IMG/VR virus record: IMGVR_UViG_3300030450_000353
Location: 1-29,320 of that record
Length of the DNA stretch: 29,320 nucleotides
Reading direction: 5' to 3' (one strand)
Source of the DNA: a virus
The position numbers and the translations under genes were made by a program. The notes under the pieces were generated by a model, which was not told the DNA's origin, did not search any database, and saw only the letters and a list, made by a program, of their open reading frames with translations. Below are positions 12,872 through 20,216 of the stretch, piece by piece; the stretch's first letter is position 1, and every line of letters starts with the position of its first letter.

Positions 12872-14041
12872 ATGAAGTTTACAAAAACCTTAGCTCTAAA
12901 AAAACTAAGAAAGCTAGATAAAAGAATAAGGATAATAAGAGGGGGTTCTTCAGCAGGTAAAACAATAGCTATATTACTTATCTTAATTGACTATGCAGTA
13001 TCTAATAAAGGAAAAGAAATAAGCGTAGTATCTGAAACCATACCACATCTACGTAGAGGTGCTTTAAAGGACTTCTTAAACATCTTAAAGGCTCTTAATA
13101 GGTATGATGAAAGGAAGTATAATAAAAGCACTTTAAAATACGAATTTAGTAATGGCTCATATTTAGAGTTTTTTTCAACTGACCAACCTGATAGATTAAG
13201 AGGAGCAAGACGTACAGATTTATTTATTAACGAATGTTCAAATATAAGTTTTGATGCTTACCAAGAATTAAGTATTAGAACCTCTGGTAATATATGGCTT
13301 GACTATAATCCAGCTAATTTGTTTTGGGTAGATAAAGAATTAGTAGGGCAACAAGATACAGACTTTATTACTTTAACCTATAAAGATAATGAGAGCCTTC
13401 CTGAAACAATAGTTAAAGAAATAGAGAAAGCAAAAGAGAAAGCAAAGACATCAACATACTGGGCAAACTGGTGGAAAGTATATGGTCTAGGACAAATAGG
13501 TAGCTTAGAGGGTGTTTGTATTCCAGACTGGAAACCTTTAGATAATATACCTTATGATGCTAGGCTACTTTGTGGAGGGTTAGATTTTGGTTATTCAGTT
13601 GATTTTTCTGCTTACATACGTTTATATAAATGGAACGAATCCTATATATATGATGAAGTCTTATATCGTAAGGGTATGTTAAATAGAGATTTAAGTTTAT
13701 TCTTTAAAAGCAATAACATAATAGAACATATTTACGCTGATTCAGCAGAGCCTAAATCTATAAGTGAAATAAGAGCTTATGGTCATTCAATATCTGGAGT
13801 TACAAAAGGGAGAGATTCCATAGTATATGGATTAAACCTAATAAATCAAAATGAGATATATGTAACATCAAGATCAAAGAATCTAATTAAAGAACTTCAA
13901 GGATATATCTGGTCAAAAGACAAAGAAGGAAACGATACACAAAAACCAACTGGAGTTCATCCTGATTGTATTGATGCTGCTAGGTATGCTTTGATGATGC
14001 AACTAGAAACGCCTAATAAAGGCACATATTACGTATCTTAA
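12872..14041 (+). CDS. terL: Terminase large subunit
   Basis: 389 residues. The ATPase domain has Walker A GGSSAGKT (residues 24-31), Walker B LFINE (118-122) with Glu122 as likely catalytic carboxylate, and a coupling-type segment before residue 180. The nuclease domain begins around residue 230 with GGLDFGYSVDFSA (metal Asp), then HIYADSAEPKSI and, near the end, HPDCIDAARYAL. It translocates DNA into the procapsid and cuts the concatemer. Length is near the lower end for TerL. The closest style is the terminase_3 / PBSX-like group. Just downstream is a candidate promoter, so packaging and later genes may be transcribed separately. Confidence 0.93.
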   Translation: MKFTKTLALKKLRKLDKRIRIIRGGSSAGKTIAILLILIDYAVSNKGKEISVVSETIPHLRRGALKDFLNILKALNRYDERKYNKSTLKYEFSNGSYLEFFSTDQPDRLRGARRTDLFINECSNISFDAYQELSIRTSGNIWLDYNPANLFWVDKELVGQQDTDFITLTYKDNESLPETIVKEIEKAKEKAKTSTYWANWWKVYGLGQIGSLEGVCIPDWKPLDNIPYDARLLCGGLDFGYSVDFSAYIRLYKWNESYIYDEVLYRKGMLNRDLSLFFKSNNIIEHIYADSAEPKSISEIRAYGHSISGVTKGRDSIVYGLNLINQNEIYVTSRSKNLIKELQGYIWSKDKEGNDTQKPTGVHPDCIDAARYALMMQLETPNKGTYYVS

Positions 14042-14059
14042 AATAAGTTATTAAATATT

Positions 14060-14090
14060 TTGTTTATATCATTATAATTGTTTTACTTTG
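14060..14090 (+). promoter_or_regulatory. Candidate promoter downstream of terL
   Basis: TTG at 14060-14062, then 21 nt, then TACTTTG at 14084-14090, one base short of the TAnnTTTG consensus. It lies in the 83-nt gap before the gene at 14125. Confidence 0.4.
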
Positions 14091-14124
14091 TTATGTCATT
14101 AGACACAGAACTAAAATTACTAAA

Positions 14125-14331
14125 ATGAAAAACTTTTATAAACAAATTGAAGATGAAACCAAACTTAAAGGCTCAGTAGATTTCCAAGTAAAGGGAAATA
14201 AATTTAGAACTTTTATAGATTGGGAAAAAGACTTCTGTTTAACATATTATAGCAAAAGTGGCGATAATGCTTGGTGTGTACAAAACGCAGATGGGTTAGA
14301 GCATAAATTAAATAAAATAATAAATCAATAA
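14125..14331 (+). CDS. Hypothetical protein (68 aa)
   Basis: 68 residues, mixed alpha/beta: MKNFYKQIEDETKLKG, then beta strands VDFQVKGNKFRTFIDW and FCLTYYSKSGDNAWCVQN, then a C-terminal helix. Two Cys are present. It is flanked by a candidate promoter and a strong terminator, so it may form a one-gene transcript. No family recognised. Confidence 0.55.
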   Translation: MKNFYKQIEDETKLKGSVDFQVKGNKFRTFIDWEKDFCLTYYSKSGDNAWCVQNADGLEHKLNKIINQ

Positions 14332-14338
14332 AAAATAA

Positions 14339-14363
14339 GGGGAGGGTAAAACCCCCCTTTTTA
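14339..14363 (+). terminator. GC-rich terminator
   Basis: GGGGAGGGT pairs with ACCCCCC over a short A loop and is followed by TTTTT. It is one of the few GC-rich stretches in the window. Confidence 0.75.
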
Positions 14364-14374
14364 AAAAAGATATT

Positions 14375-14464
14375 ATGAAAAAAGAATTAATAGAAGGAAT
14401 ACTGTTTATGATACTATGGACAGTATTCGCTTGGTTAAGTTTAACTATAAGTGCTTTCTTATGA
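14375..14464 (+). CDS. 29-aa membrane microprotein
   Basis: A short peptide, MKKELIEGILFMILWTVFAW then LSLTISAFL: charged start followed by one transmembrane helix. Its TGA overlaps the next ATG (ATGA). Support is translational coupling and a clean hydrophobic helix; function unknown. Confidence 0.4.
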   Translation: MKKELIEGILFMILWTVFAWLSLTISAFL

Positions 14465-14610
14465 TTAAGGCAACTTTAAAATTCAGAGACAAACTAGCTA
14501 GAGATAAATACTTCAATAGAGAGTTCAACGATAAAAAGCATATAGATAATTTTATCAATTATGCAAATAGAGAATGGGGTTACTTATTAGATGAAATCTG
14601 GTATGAATAA
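14461..14610 (+). CDS. Hypothetical small protein (49 aa)
   Basis: I chose ATG 14461 (MIKATLKFRDKLARDKYFNR) because it overlaps the preceding stop; the in-frame ATG 14416 would sit inside the membrane microprotein gene. 49 residues, charged, ending REWGYLLDEIWYE. It overlaps the next gene by 8 nt. No family recognised. Confidence 0.45.
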   Translation: MIKATLKFRDKLARDKYFNREFNDKKHIDNFINYANREWGYLLDEIWYE

Positions 14611-14767
14611 GATATATAAAGTAGAATACTGGTTTCACGATAATAACGAAATGCACGATTACGATAGAATAGCTATTGAAGCTAAAAGCGAAAACGAAGC
14701 TATTGAAAAAGCTAAAGAATCGTATAATGTACCTATAGATGCTAGAGGGTTTAGAATAATTTATTAA
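14603..14767 (+). CDS. Hypothetical small protein (54 aa)
   Basis: 54 residues with an alpha/beta pattern: strand KIYKVEYWFHDNNEMHDYD, strand RIAIEAKSENEAIEKAKESY, then a short strand at the C-terminus (RGFRIIY). The beta-alpha-beta layout with AKSENEAIEKA recalls small ferredoxin-like domains seen in phage proteins. Unknown function. It overlaps the upstream gene by 8 nt and is followed by a 95-residue protein gene 8 nt on. Confidence 0.45.
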   Translation: MNKIYKVEYWFHDNNEMHDYDRIAIEAKSENEAIEKAKESYNVPIDARGFRIIY

Positions 14768-14775
14768 CTTAGTAT

Positions 14776-15066
14776 ATGGACAAAATTGAGAACTTACACG
14801 ACCTTGAATATATGGGCAATATTCAGTTGTGCTTAGAATTGTCTCTTAAATGGAGCAAACTAAGACCAGAAAACAAAGAAGTAAAAGCGTTAAGCAGAGC
14901 TATTGTGGATATATCTTTTTACGTTATGAGAATCTCAAAAGACTTAGAAAAGTATAAAGATTCAATTTCTGATTATAGATATAACCAAAATAAAGCCTTA
15001 CTAGAATTAAAAGAAATTAAAGACAAATACGATAACTTAAAAAAAACTGAGCTAAACGCAACATAG
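14776..15066 (+). CDS. Coiled-coil protein (96 aa)
   Basis: 96 residues, all helical. The C-terminal half has heptad spacing (YRYNQNKALLELKEIKDKYDNLKK), and a central stretch is apolar (AIVDISFYVMRI). It is the last of the small genes before the tail module and is followed by a repetitive TTAGT stretch. No recognised family. Confidence 0.5.
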   Translation: MDKIENLHDLEYMGNIQLCLELSLKWSKLRPENKEVKALSRAIVDISFYVMRISKDLEKYKDSISDYRYNQNKALLELKEIKDKYDNLKKTELNAT

Positions 15067-15089
15067 AATATAGAGTTTTTCATAGATTG

Positions 15090-15120
15090 TTAGTTAGTTA
15101 ATTTAGTTAGTTTAGTTTGG
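15090..15120 (+). repeat. Short TTAGT-type tandem repeat
   Basis: TTAGTTAGTTAATTTAGTTA and onward to 15120: five imperfect TTAGT(T) units in 31 bases between two small genes. It places stop codons in several frames. Origin by slippage or a binding site are both possible. Confidence 0.4.
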
Positions 15121-15134
15121 ATAAAGGTGGACAG

Positions 15135-15224
15135 ATGAGCAGTTTCCTAAGTGGTTTAATGCTTATTTTGTCTGCCTTTTTTATTGTAATAAAATGTTTA
15201 ATTAAATACGTTATAATATTATGA
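15135..15224 (+). CDS. 29-aa membrane microprotein before the tail chaperone
   Basis: MSSFLSGLMLILSAFFIVIK then CLIKYVIIL: one or two short hydrophobic stretches. Its ATG has a purine-rich AAAGGTGGACAG upstream, and its TGA overlaps the next ATG (ATGA). The same DNA can also fold into an imperfect hairpin ending in TTTTTT (15129-15182), so it might be a terminator rather than a gene. Confidence 0.3.
   Translation: MSSFLSGLMLILSAFFIVIKCLIKYVIIL
15195..15220 (+). promoter_or_regulatory. CGTTATA element before tail assembly chaperone
   Basis: CGTTATA at 15209-15215 sits 5 nt before ATG 15221. The surrounding ATTAAA(n2)CGTTATA(n2)ATT matches the element at 21931-21950 almost base for base. Related copies lie at 5905-5911, 23069-23076 (CGTTAATA) and 25383-25389. 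It could be a promoter or translation signal. Confidence 0.35.
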
Positions 15225-15871
15225 AACTTAAATTAGAAGTTCCTGCAAGTTTAAATGATGTTAGTTTAAGAGATTATAAACACTATCTTAAAATACAGGA
15301 CAATAATAAAGATGATAAGTTTCTGGCTGCTAAGATGATTGAGATATTCTGTAATGCTCCATTAAAAGAAGTATTAAGAATGAAGCTAAAAGATACAGAG
15401 AAGATATGTAAAATGTTAGAAGAAGTATTCAAATCAAAACCTAAGCTAGTCAGAAAATTTAAAGTAGGAAAAACACAATACGGATTTCATCCATCTTTAG
15501 ATGAGTTAAGTTTGGGAGAGTATATTGACTTAGATACATATATAGGAGACTGGGATAATATTGAAAAGGCAATGAATGTTTTATATAGACCTATAAAGCA
15601 TAAATTTCAAGATAAGTATTCTGTAAAAGAATATAACGTAAAGATAGACGATAGTTTACTAGAGATGCCAATGTCAGCAGTAACAAGCTCTATTTTTTTT
15701 TTATTCAATTTAGGGATAGACTTGTCGCAAACTATGGTGAACTCTTTGGGAAAAAAGAAGAACATAACCTTGATAGAATCTCAAATTTTGGAAGGAAGTG
15801 GGGTTGGTATCAATCAATTTACGAACTCGCTAAAGGAGATATTACAAGATTTGAAAATATCACAGAGCTAG
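15221..15871 (+). CDS. Tail assembly chaperone, zero-frame product (gpG-like)
   Basis: 216 residues. The region DELSLGEYIDLDTYIGDW (about 93-110) followed by AMNVLYRPI is typical of tail assembly chaperones of Bacteroidetes phages. The zero-frame C-terminus is GVGINQFTNSLKEILQDL. Position upstream of tail completion proteins and the tape measure fits: these proteins bind the tape measure and guide tube polymerisation. A second frame (-1) is coding over the last 170 nt (see the 15757-15957 entry), as in lambda gpG/gpGT. The start is preceded by the CGTTATA element shared with other genes. Confidence 0.75.
   Translation: MKLKLEVPASLNDVSLRDYKHYLKIQDNNKDDKFLAAKMIEIFCNAPLKEVLRMKLKDTEKICKMLEEVFKSKPKLVRKFKVGKTQYGFHPSLDELSLGEYIDLDTYIGDWDNIEKAMNVLYRPIKHKFQDKYSVKEYNVKIDDSLLEMPMSAVTSSIFFLFNLGIDLSQTMVNSLGKKKNITLIESQILEGSGVGINQFTNSLKEILQDLKISQS
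15748..15757 (+). promoter_or_regulatory. Probable -1 ribosomal frameshift site (GGGAAAAAAG)
   Basis: In the zero frame the codons read GGA AAA AAG, so both G GGA AAA and A AAA AAG heptamers are in slip register. A AAA AAG is among the most efficient bacterial slippery heptamers. A second in-register heptamer, T TTT TTA, lies at 15697-15703. A weak stem (CCTT with AAGG) may follow; I see no strong pseudoknot. Confidence 0.65.
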
Positions 15872-15957
15872 GCGTTCATAAATGTTTTATGATGTTAAGT
15901 TATATGAAAGACAAAAACGAGCTGGAAGCAGCACAAATTAAAAAACGAATTAAATGA
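15757..15957 (+). CDS. Tail assembly chaperone, -1 frame extension (gpGT-like)
   Basis: The -1 frame downstream of the slippery site reads EEHNLDRISNFGRKWGWYQS, then IYELAKGDITRFENITELGV, then HKCFMMLSYMKDKNELEAAQ and IKKRIK, to the TGA at 15955-15957. The TGA overlaps the next ATG (ATGA), which anchors the end. The KWGWYQSIYxLAxGDITxF and SYxKDKNELE patterns are characteristic of this protein class. The fusion would be 245 residues versus 216 for the unshifted form. There is no start codon suited to independent translation. Alternative: a base-count error in the run of ten T (15693-15702), but both frames look like conserved endings. Confidence 0.65.
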   Translation, partial: EEHNLDRISNFGRKWGWYQSIYELAKGDITRFENITELGVHKCFMMLSYMKDKNELEAAQIKKRIK

Positions 15958-16448
15958 GCAATCAAGGAATAAGAGGTTTTTATCAGGTTACTGAAATTGT
16001 TAAAGATCAGTTACTAGAAGATATAAATATCAAGACAGTAACTACTGGCGATATATCAGATGTAAACCTTAGAAAACAAGACATATTTCCAATGGCTCAT
16101 ATTATAGTTAATAGTGTAACAGTTGGAGAGCAAACTCTAAGTTTTAATTTAAGCGTCTTGGCTATGGATATTGTAAACAGGTCTAAAGCTGAAGTTACTG
16201 ACTTATTTACAGGAGATAATAATGTTCAAGATATTCTAAATACACAGCTAGGCGTTCTTAATAAACTTATTCAAGTATTAAGACGAGGTGGTTTATATAC
16301 AGCAACTTCAGCAATAAGTCCAAATAATCCTTATCAACTAGAAGGCGATCCTACCTTAGAAGCATTTTTAGATAGGTTTGATAATGAGTTAGCAGGATGG
16401 ACAGCTACTCTAGATATTACAATTTATAATGATATAACTATTTGTTAA
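15954..16448 (+). CDS. Probable tail terminator / minor tail protein
   Basis: 164 residues. Secondary structure reads helix, then beta strands FPMAHIIVNSVTVGEQTLSF and LSVLAMDIVN, then helix (VQDILNTQLGVLNKLIQVLRRG) and final strands WTATLDITIYNDITIC. That alpha/beta layout and its place between tail chaperone and completion protein fit tail-terminator-like proteins, which cap the tube at the head-proximal end. The ATG overlaps the frameshift product stop; its own stop overlaps the next ATG (TAATG). The family is inferred from context. Confidence 0.5.
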   Translation: MSNQGIRGFYQVTEIVKDQLLEDINIKTVTTGDISDVNLRKQDIFPMAHIIVNSVTVGEQTLSFNLSVLAMDIVNRSKAEVTDLFTGDNNVQDILNTQLGVLNKLIQVLRRGGLYTATSAISPNNPYQLEGDPTLEAFLDRFDNELAGWTATLDITIYNDITIC

Positions 16449-16990
16449 TGGAATTTAAAGAAATAAAAAAAACACTAACTCAATATGCTAAATATGTTAT
16501 TCAGCAATCTAGAAGTAATCTTACTAAAGGAAAACATAATTCTACAAAGGAATTATATAGGTCTTTAGGTTTTGAACTAGACCAAGAAAAAAATGCTTTT
16601 TTACTTGAGTTCTTAATGGAGGATTATGGAGCTTTTCAAGACAAGGGAGTTAGTGGTATTAAATCTAGTTATACTAGAAAAGGTACTTCTGTTTTTAATA
16701 AAAATTTTAAGTATGGAAGTGGTACAGGAAAAAAAGGTGGATTAACAAAAGGAATAGATAAATGGTTAAGAAGTAAAAAGTTTCAATGGAGAAATAAAAA
16801 AACAGGCAGGTTTATGAGTTATCAATCAATGAGGTATATTATAGTTAGAAGCATATATAATAAAGGTTTAAGACAAACTCTTTTCTTTTCTAATCCCTTT
16901 AACAAAGGATTACAAAAATACGGAAATGAATTAGTAAACGCTTTTGCTTTAGATTTAGAGAATAGTTTAATGTTAGGAACAAAAAAATAA
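16448..16990 (+). CDS. HK97 gp10-like neck / tail completion protein
   Basis: I chose ATG 16448 (MEFKEIKKT), overlapping the upstream stop. 180 residues. The layout is an N-terminal helix, LYRSLGFELDQEKNAFLLEFLMEDYGAFQDKG (strands plus the DYGAFQDKG turn), a basic loop rich in Gly/Lys, and a C-terminal helix. The Y(G/A)xFQDxG turn is the typical element of HK97 gp10-like head-tail joining proteins. Expected role: connect head and tail. It is followed three bases on by the next tail gene. Confidence 0.6.
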   Translation: MEFKEIKKTLTQYAKYVIQQSRSNLTKGKHNSTKELYRSLGFELDQEKNAFLLEFLMEDYGAFQDKGVSGIKSSYTRKGTSVFNKNFKYGSGTGKKGGLTKGIDKWLRSKKFQWRNKKTGRFMSYQSMRYIIVRSIYNKGLRQTLFFSNPFNKGLQKYGNELVNAFALDLENSLMLGTKK

Positions 16991-16993
16991 GAG

Positions 16994-18007
16994 ATGGCAA
17001 TAATACCTTTAAGAAGTCCAAGATATGAAATACTAACTACTCCTTCAGGAGCTGTAAGTGCGAAGCTAGAATTAACTATTGATAGCACCTTACGCTATAC
17101 TATTACTAAATCTTGTACTGCTGGAGAAACGGTTACTTTTGAAATAGCAGAATTATGTAGAGATTATATAACTCCTGCTATGTACACATCTGGAAACTTT
17201 GCATTAAGTACACTTTCTAAAATAGACATTTCAAGAGTTATTACTTTTTATGATGGTGCAAATGCATCTGGTAGTGTTGTGGCTGGTGGAAATACCGTTG
17301 CCTACGATGGCTTTGATGGTTATGGAGAATATATGGATGGTGCTAATTATGAAATACCAGAAGGTGCAACAAATGCTTTTTTATTAAGTAAAAATCCTAG
17401 CGACAGTTATGAGATTTTTTTACCAATAGGACATAGTGAACAATTAATAGCACTCAATACAAGTGAAGAAAAAGTTTCTGTCAGTGTGGGTTCTACGGAC
17501 ACTTCCGAAACTTATAGAAGTTCAACTTGTACGGTTAATAGAATAGATTGCTCTAAATATAGTCCTACGAGAATATGGTTTGTAAATAAATTTGGAGCTA
17601 TTCAGTCTTTATATTTCTTTACAAAAGAAGTAGAAGTTTTAAATACTAACCAAGAAACATATCAAAGAAATACAATAGATACAAGTACAACGACAGCTAG
17701 TTATTTTAGACCTGCTGATTCAGGTAATCCAACATATCCACATCCAATAACCACATTTACAAAAAATGGAAAAAAGAGTTATTCTTTAAGTTCTGGTTAT
17801 TATCCTGAATGGGCAAATGTTTATTTTGAACAGTTAATGTTATCAGAATATATATGGATAAAAGAGACAGTAGGAAGTGCTGCTAAGCCTTTAGCAGTTC
17901 AATTAAAGACAAGTTCAATGACTTATAAGACTTCTTTAAATGATAGGCTTATAGAATATACTATGGATTTTGAAGAATCATTTGACCATATTAATAATGT
18001 CAGATAA
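16994..18007 (+). CDS. Tail structural protein (337 aa)
   Basis: 337 residues, beta-rich with many Thr and Ser. It opens IIPLRSPRYEILTTPSGAVS followed by SAKLELTIDSTLRYTI and has RIWFVNKFGAIQSLYFF near the middle, a segment type I associate with large tail proteins of Bacteroidetes phages. No enzymatic motif is visible. It lies between completion proteins and a 688-residue tail protein, ending in an overlap with the latter. It may be a distal tail or tail-tip protein. Unlike most siphoviruses, it is placed before the tape measure gene. Confidence 0.5.
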   Translation: MAIIPLRSPRYEILTTPSGAVSAKLELTIDSTLRYTITKSCTAGETVTFEIAELCRDYITPAMYTSGNFALSTLSKIDISRVITFYDGANASGSVVAGGNTVAYDGFDGYGEYMDGANYEIPEGATNAFLLSKNPSDSYEIFLPIGHSEQLIALNTSEEKVSVSVGSTDTSETYRSSTCTVNRIDCSKYSPTRIWFVNKFGAIQSLYFFTKEVEVLNTNQETYQRNTIDTSTTTASYFRPADSGNPTYPHPITTFTKNGKKSYSLSSGYYPEWANVYFEQLMLSEYIWIKETVGSAAKPLAVQLKTSSMTYKTSLNDRLIEYTMDFEESFDHINNVR

Positions 18008-20073
18008 TGCAAAAATTACAACTGTATATAAGTGGAACTAGAGTAGATTTATTCAAAGATGAAAGCGTTTCAATGACGCAATCCATTCAAAATGTAAAAG
18101 ACATATCAAAAATCTTTACAGAATTCACTAAGACATTTACTATTCCTGCTTCTAAAACTAATAATATCCTTTTTAAACATTATTATAACTTTGATATTAC
18201 AGGTGGATTTGATGCTAGAAATAAGGTAGCTGGAGAAATACAATTAAATGATATTCCTTTTAAAACTGGTTTTGTAAAACTAGAAGGAGTTGAAATGAAA
18301 AAAAATAAAGCGTATGGTTATAAAGTAACATTCTTTGGAGATACGGTAAGTCTAAAAGACTTATTAGGAGACGATCAGCTTTCTTCTTTAAGTTCTTTAA
18401 ATACTTATAATCTTACTTATAATTATACTAATGTTGCTTCTAAATTAACAAACACATCTGGAACTGATCCTATTATATGTCCTTTAATAACTCATACTAG
18501 ACAATTATATTATGATACTTCTACTGCTGGAGAGGGTAATTTATATAAGCCTTCAAGTGGATATTTAACTTCAACTAATGGTGTTTACTGGTCAGACTTA
18601 AAATACGCTATAAGATTGCAGGAAATAATTGACGCTATAGAAAGCCAATATTCAATTACGTTTTCTAGTGATTTCTTTAATGACGCTACAAATGCTCCAT
18701 TTTACAATTTATATATGTGGTTACATAGAAAAAAAGGAGACGTTGAACCAGCTACTCAGGTAACGGAAACCTATCAGCAAGTTAGTAGCTTTACAGCTTA
18801 TAGCACTCCTAGTCCAGAAACAAGTATGGTAACTGGAGCTTTAATTATTCCTAGTTCGTTGGTTACATCGCCAAACTTTTTAAATGGTAATGATTTAAGT
18901 TTTATTCCTAATAGTTCTTACACTTCAACTGCTTATAATATTAGAGTTTTTAGAAATGGTAGTTTGTTTTATCAAGGAACTAATTTGACAGGAACTACAA
19001 TTTTAACCAGCACTCAATTAGGGTATTTAGGAGCAGGAAATTATACTGTTTCTGTTTCTTCAGCTACAAGTGCTACTTCATTTTTTGATGCTGGAGATAT
19101 AAGATGGGCATTAACAGGACAAAAAGGAGAATCAGTATCTAGCTGGTCTGACGAATGGAGAAGCTCCTCTGCTCAAGCAACTTCAGCAGATTTTGAATTT
19201 GTAATAACTGAGCAATTACCTAAAATGAAAATTATAGATTTTTTGACAGGATTATTTAAGGCATTTAATTTAACTGCTTATGTTGATGTTACTGGAACTA
19301 TTGTAGTTAGAACTTTAGATAGTTATTATACAGCTTCTTCTGTAGTATGGGATGTAGATGATTATGTAGATATTTCAAAAGGAACAGTAGATGTAGCTTT
19401 ACCTTTTAAAGAAATAGCTTTTTCATTTAAAGGATTAGGAACTTATTTAGCAAAACAATATGAACAATTAGAAAACTCAGGATGGGGTTCTTTAAGTTAT
19501 ACCTTAGATGATGCTACTTATGATGCTCCAGAACAAACCTACAATGTTCAAGTTCCTTATGAACATTTACAATATGAAAGATTATATAGTCAAGCTGGTG
19601 CTATAACTGATGTTCAATATGGTTGGTGTGTGGATGATAATAAAGATAGCTATATAGGAAAGCCGATTATTTTTTATGCAATAAGAAAAACAAGTGGAAC
19701 TGATATTTTATTAAAACAAGCTGCAACTACCAATGCTGATATTGACGATTACTGGATTCCTTCAAATAGTCAAGCCTTAGCTTCTGGAACTAGCACGCAA
19801 AATATAAACTTTCAATTAGAGGTAAATGAATACACAGAAGATACTGCCTTTACAGGAACTTTATTTGAAAATTATTATAAGACTTATATTCAAAATGTCT
19901 TTAATAACAAAAGGCGTTTAACTAAGGTTAAAGCGTACTTACCATTAAAAATGATTTACAATTTAAAATTAAATGATAAAATTTCGTTAAATGGTTATAC
20001 ATATAAAATAAATAGCATAACTACCAATTTAACAACTGGAGAAAGTAGTTTAGAATTATTAAACGTAGTATGA
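18007..20073 (+). CDS. Large tail protein, probable baseplate hub-like
   Basis: 688 residues. The N-terminal section MQKLQLYISGTRVDLFKDES, then SIQNVKDISKIFTEFTKTFTIPASKTNN and GEIQLNDIPFKTGFVKLEGVE, is the recognisable head of a family of tail proteins in Bacteroidetes phages, followed by a beta-rich middle. The C-terminus has YLPLKMIYNLKLNDKISLNGYTYKINSITT, which resembles the end of baseplate hub or distal tail proteins. There are no lytic-domain motifs. Likely at the tail tip. The ATG overlaps the upstream stop and the stop overlaps the next ATG. Confidence 0.55.
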   Translation: MQKLQLYISGTRVDLFKDESVSMTQSIQNVKDISKIFTEFTKTFTIPASKTNNILFKHYYNFDITGGFDARNKVAGEIQLNDIPFKTGFVKLEGVEMKKNKAYGYKVTFFGDTVSLKDLLGDDQLSSLSSLNTYNLTYNYTNVASKLTNTSGTDPIICPLITHTRQLYYDTSTAGEGNLYKPSSGYLTSTNGVYWSDLKYAIRLQEIIDAIESQYSITFSSDFFNDATNAPFYNLYMWLHRKKGDVEPATQVTETYQQVSSFTAYSTPSPETSMVTGALIIPSSLVTSPNFLNGNDLSFIPNSSYTSTAYNIRVFRNGSLFYQGTNLTGTTILTSTQLGYLGAGNYTVSVSSATSATSFFDAGDIRWALTGQKGESVSSWSDEWRSSSAQATSADFEFVITEQLPKMKIIDFLTGLFKAFNLTAYVDVTGTIVVRTLDSYYTASSVVWDVDDYVDISKGTVDVALPFKEIAFSFKGLGTYLAKQYEQLENSGWGSLSYTLDDATYDAPEQTYNVQVPYEHLQYERLYSQAGAITDVQYGWCVDDNKDSYIGKPIIFYAIRKTSGTDILLKQAATTNADIDDYWIPSNSQALASGTSTQNINFQLEVNEYTEDTAFTGTLFENYYKTYIQNVFNNKRRLTKVKAYLPLKMIYNLKLNDKISLNGYTYKINSITTNLTTGESSLELLNVV

Positions 20074-20216
20074 TAAAAAACATTATAGATTTATTACAAG
20101 TTTCAAATGGAGAAACAGAAAATATTAGAATAGCACAGGGTAAATATGCTTTACCTGAAAGTTTTTCTAAGGCATATAAAAAAATTAAAAAAGAAATTCA
20201 ATGGCTAAAGACGTAG
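20070..20216 (+). CDS. Small protein before tape measure (48 aa)
   Basis: 48 residues: MIKNIIDLLQVSNGETENIR, then IAQGKYALPESFSKAYKKIK and KEIQWLKT. The ATG overlaps the preceding stop (ATGA), and the gene overlaps the tape measure start by 16 nt. Position suggests a tail assembly role, but there is no recognised family. Confidence 0.45.
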   Translation: MIKNIIDLLQVSNGETENIRIAQGKYALPESFSKAYKKIKKEIQWLKT

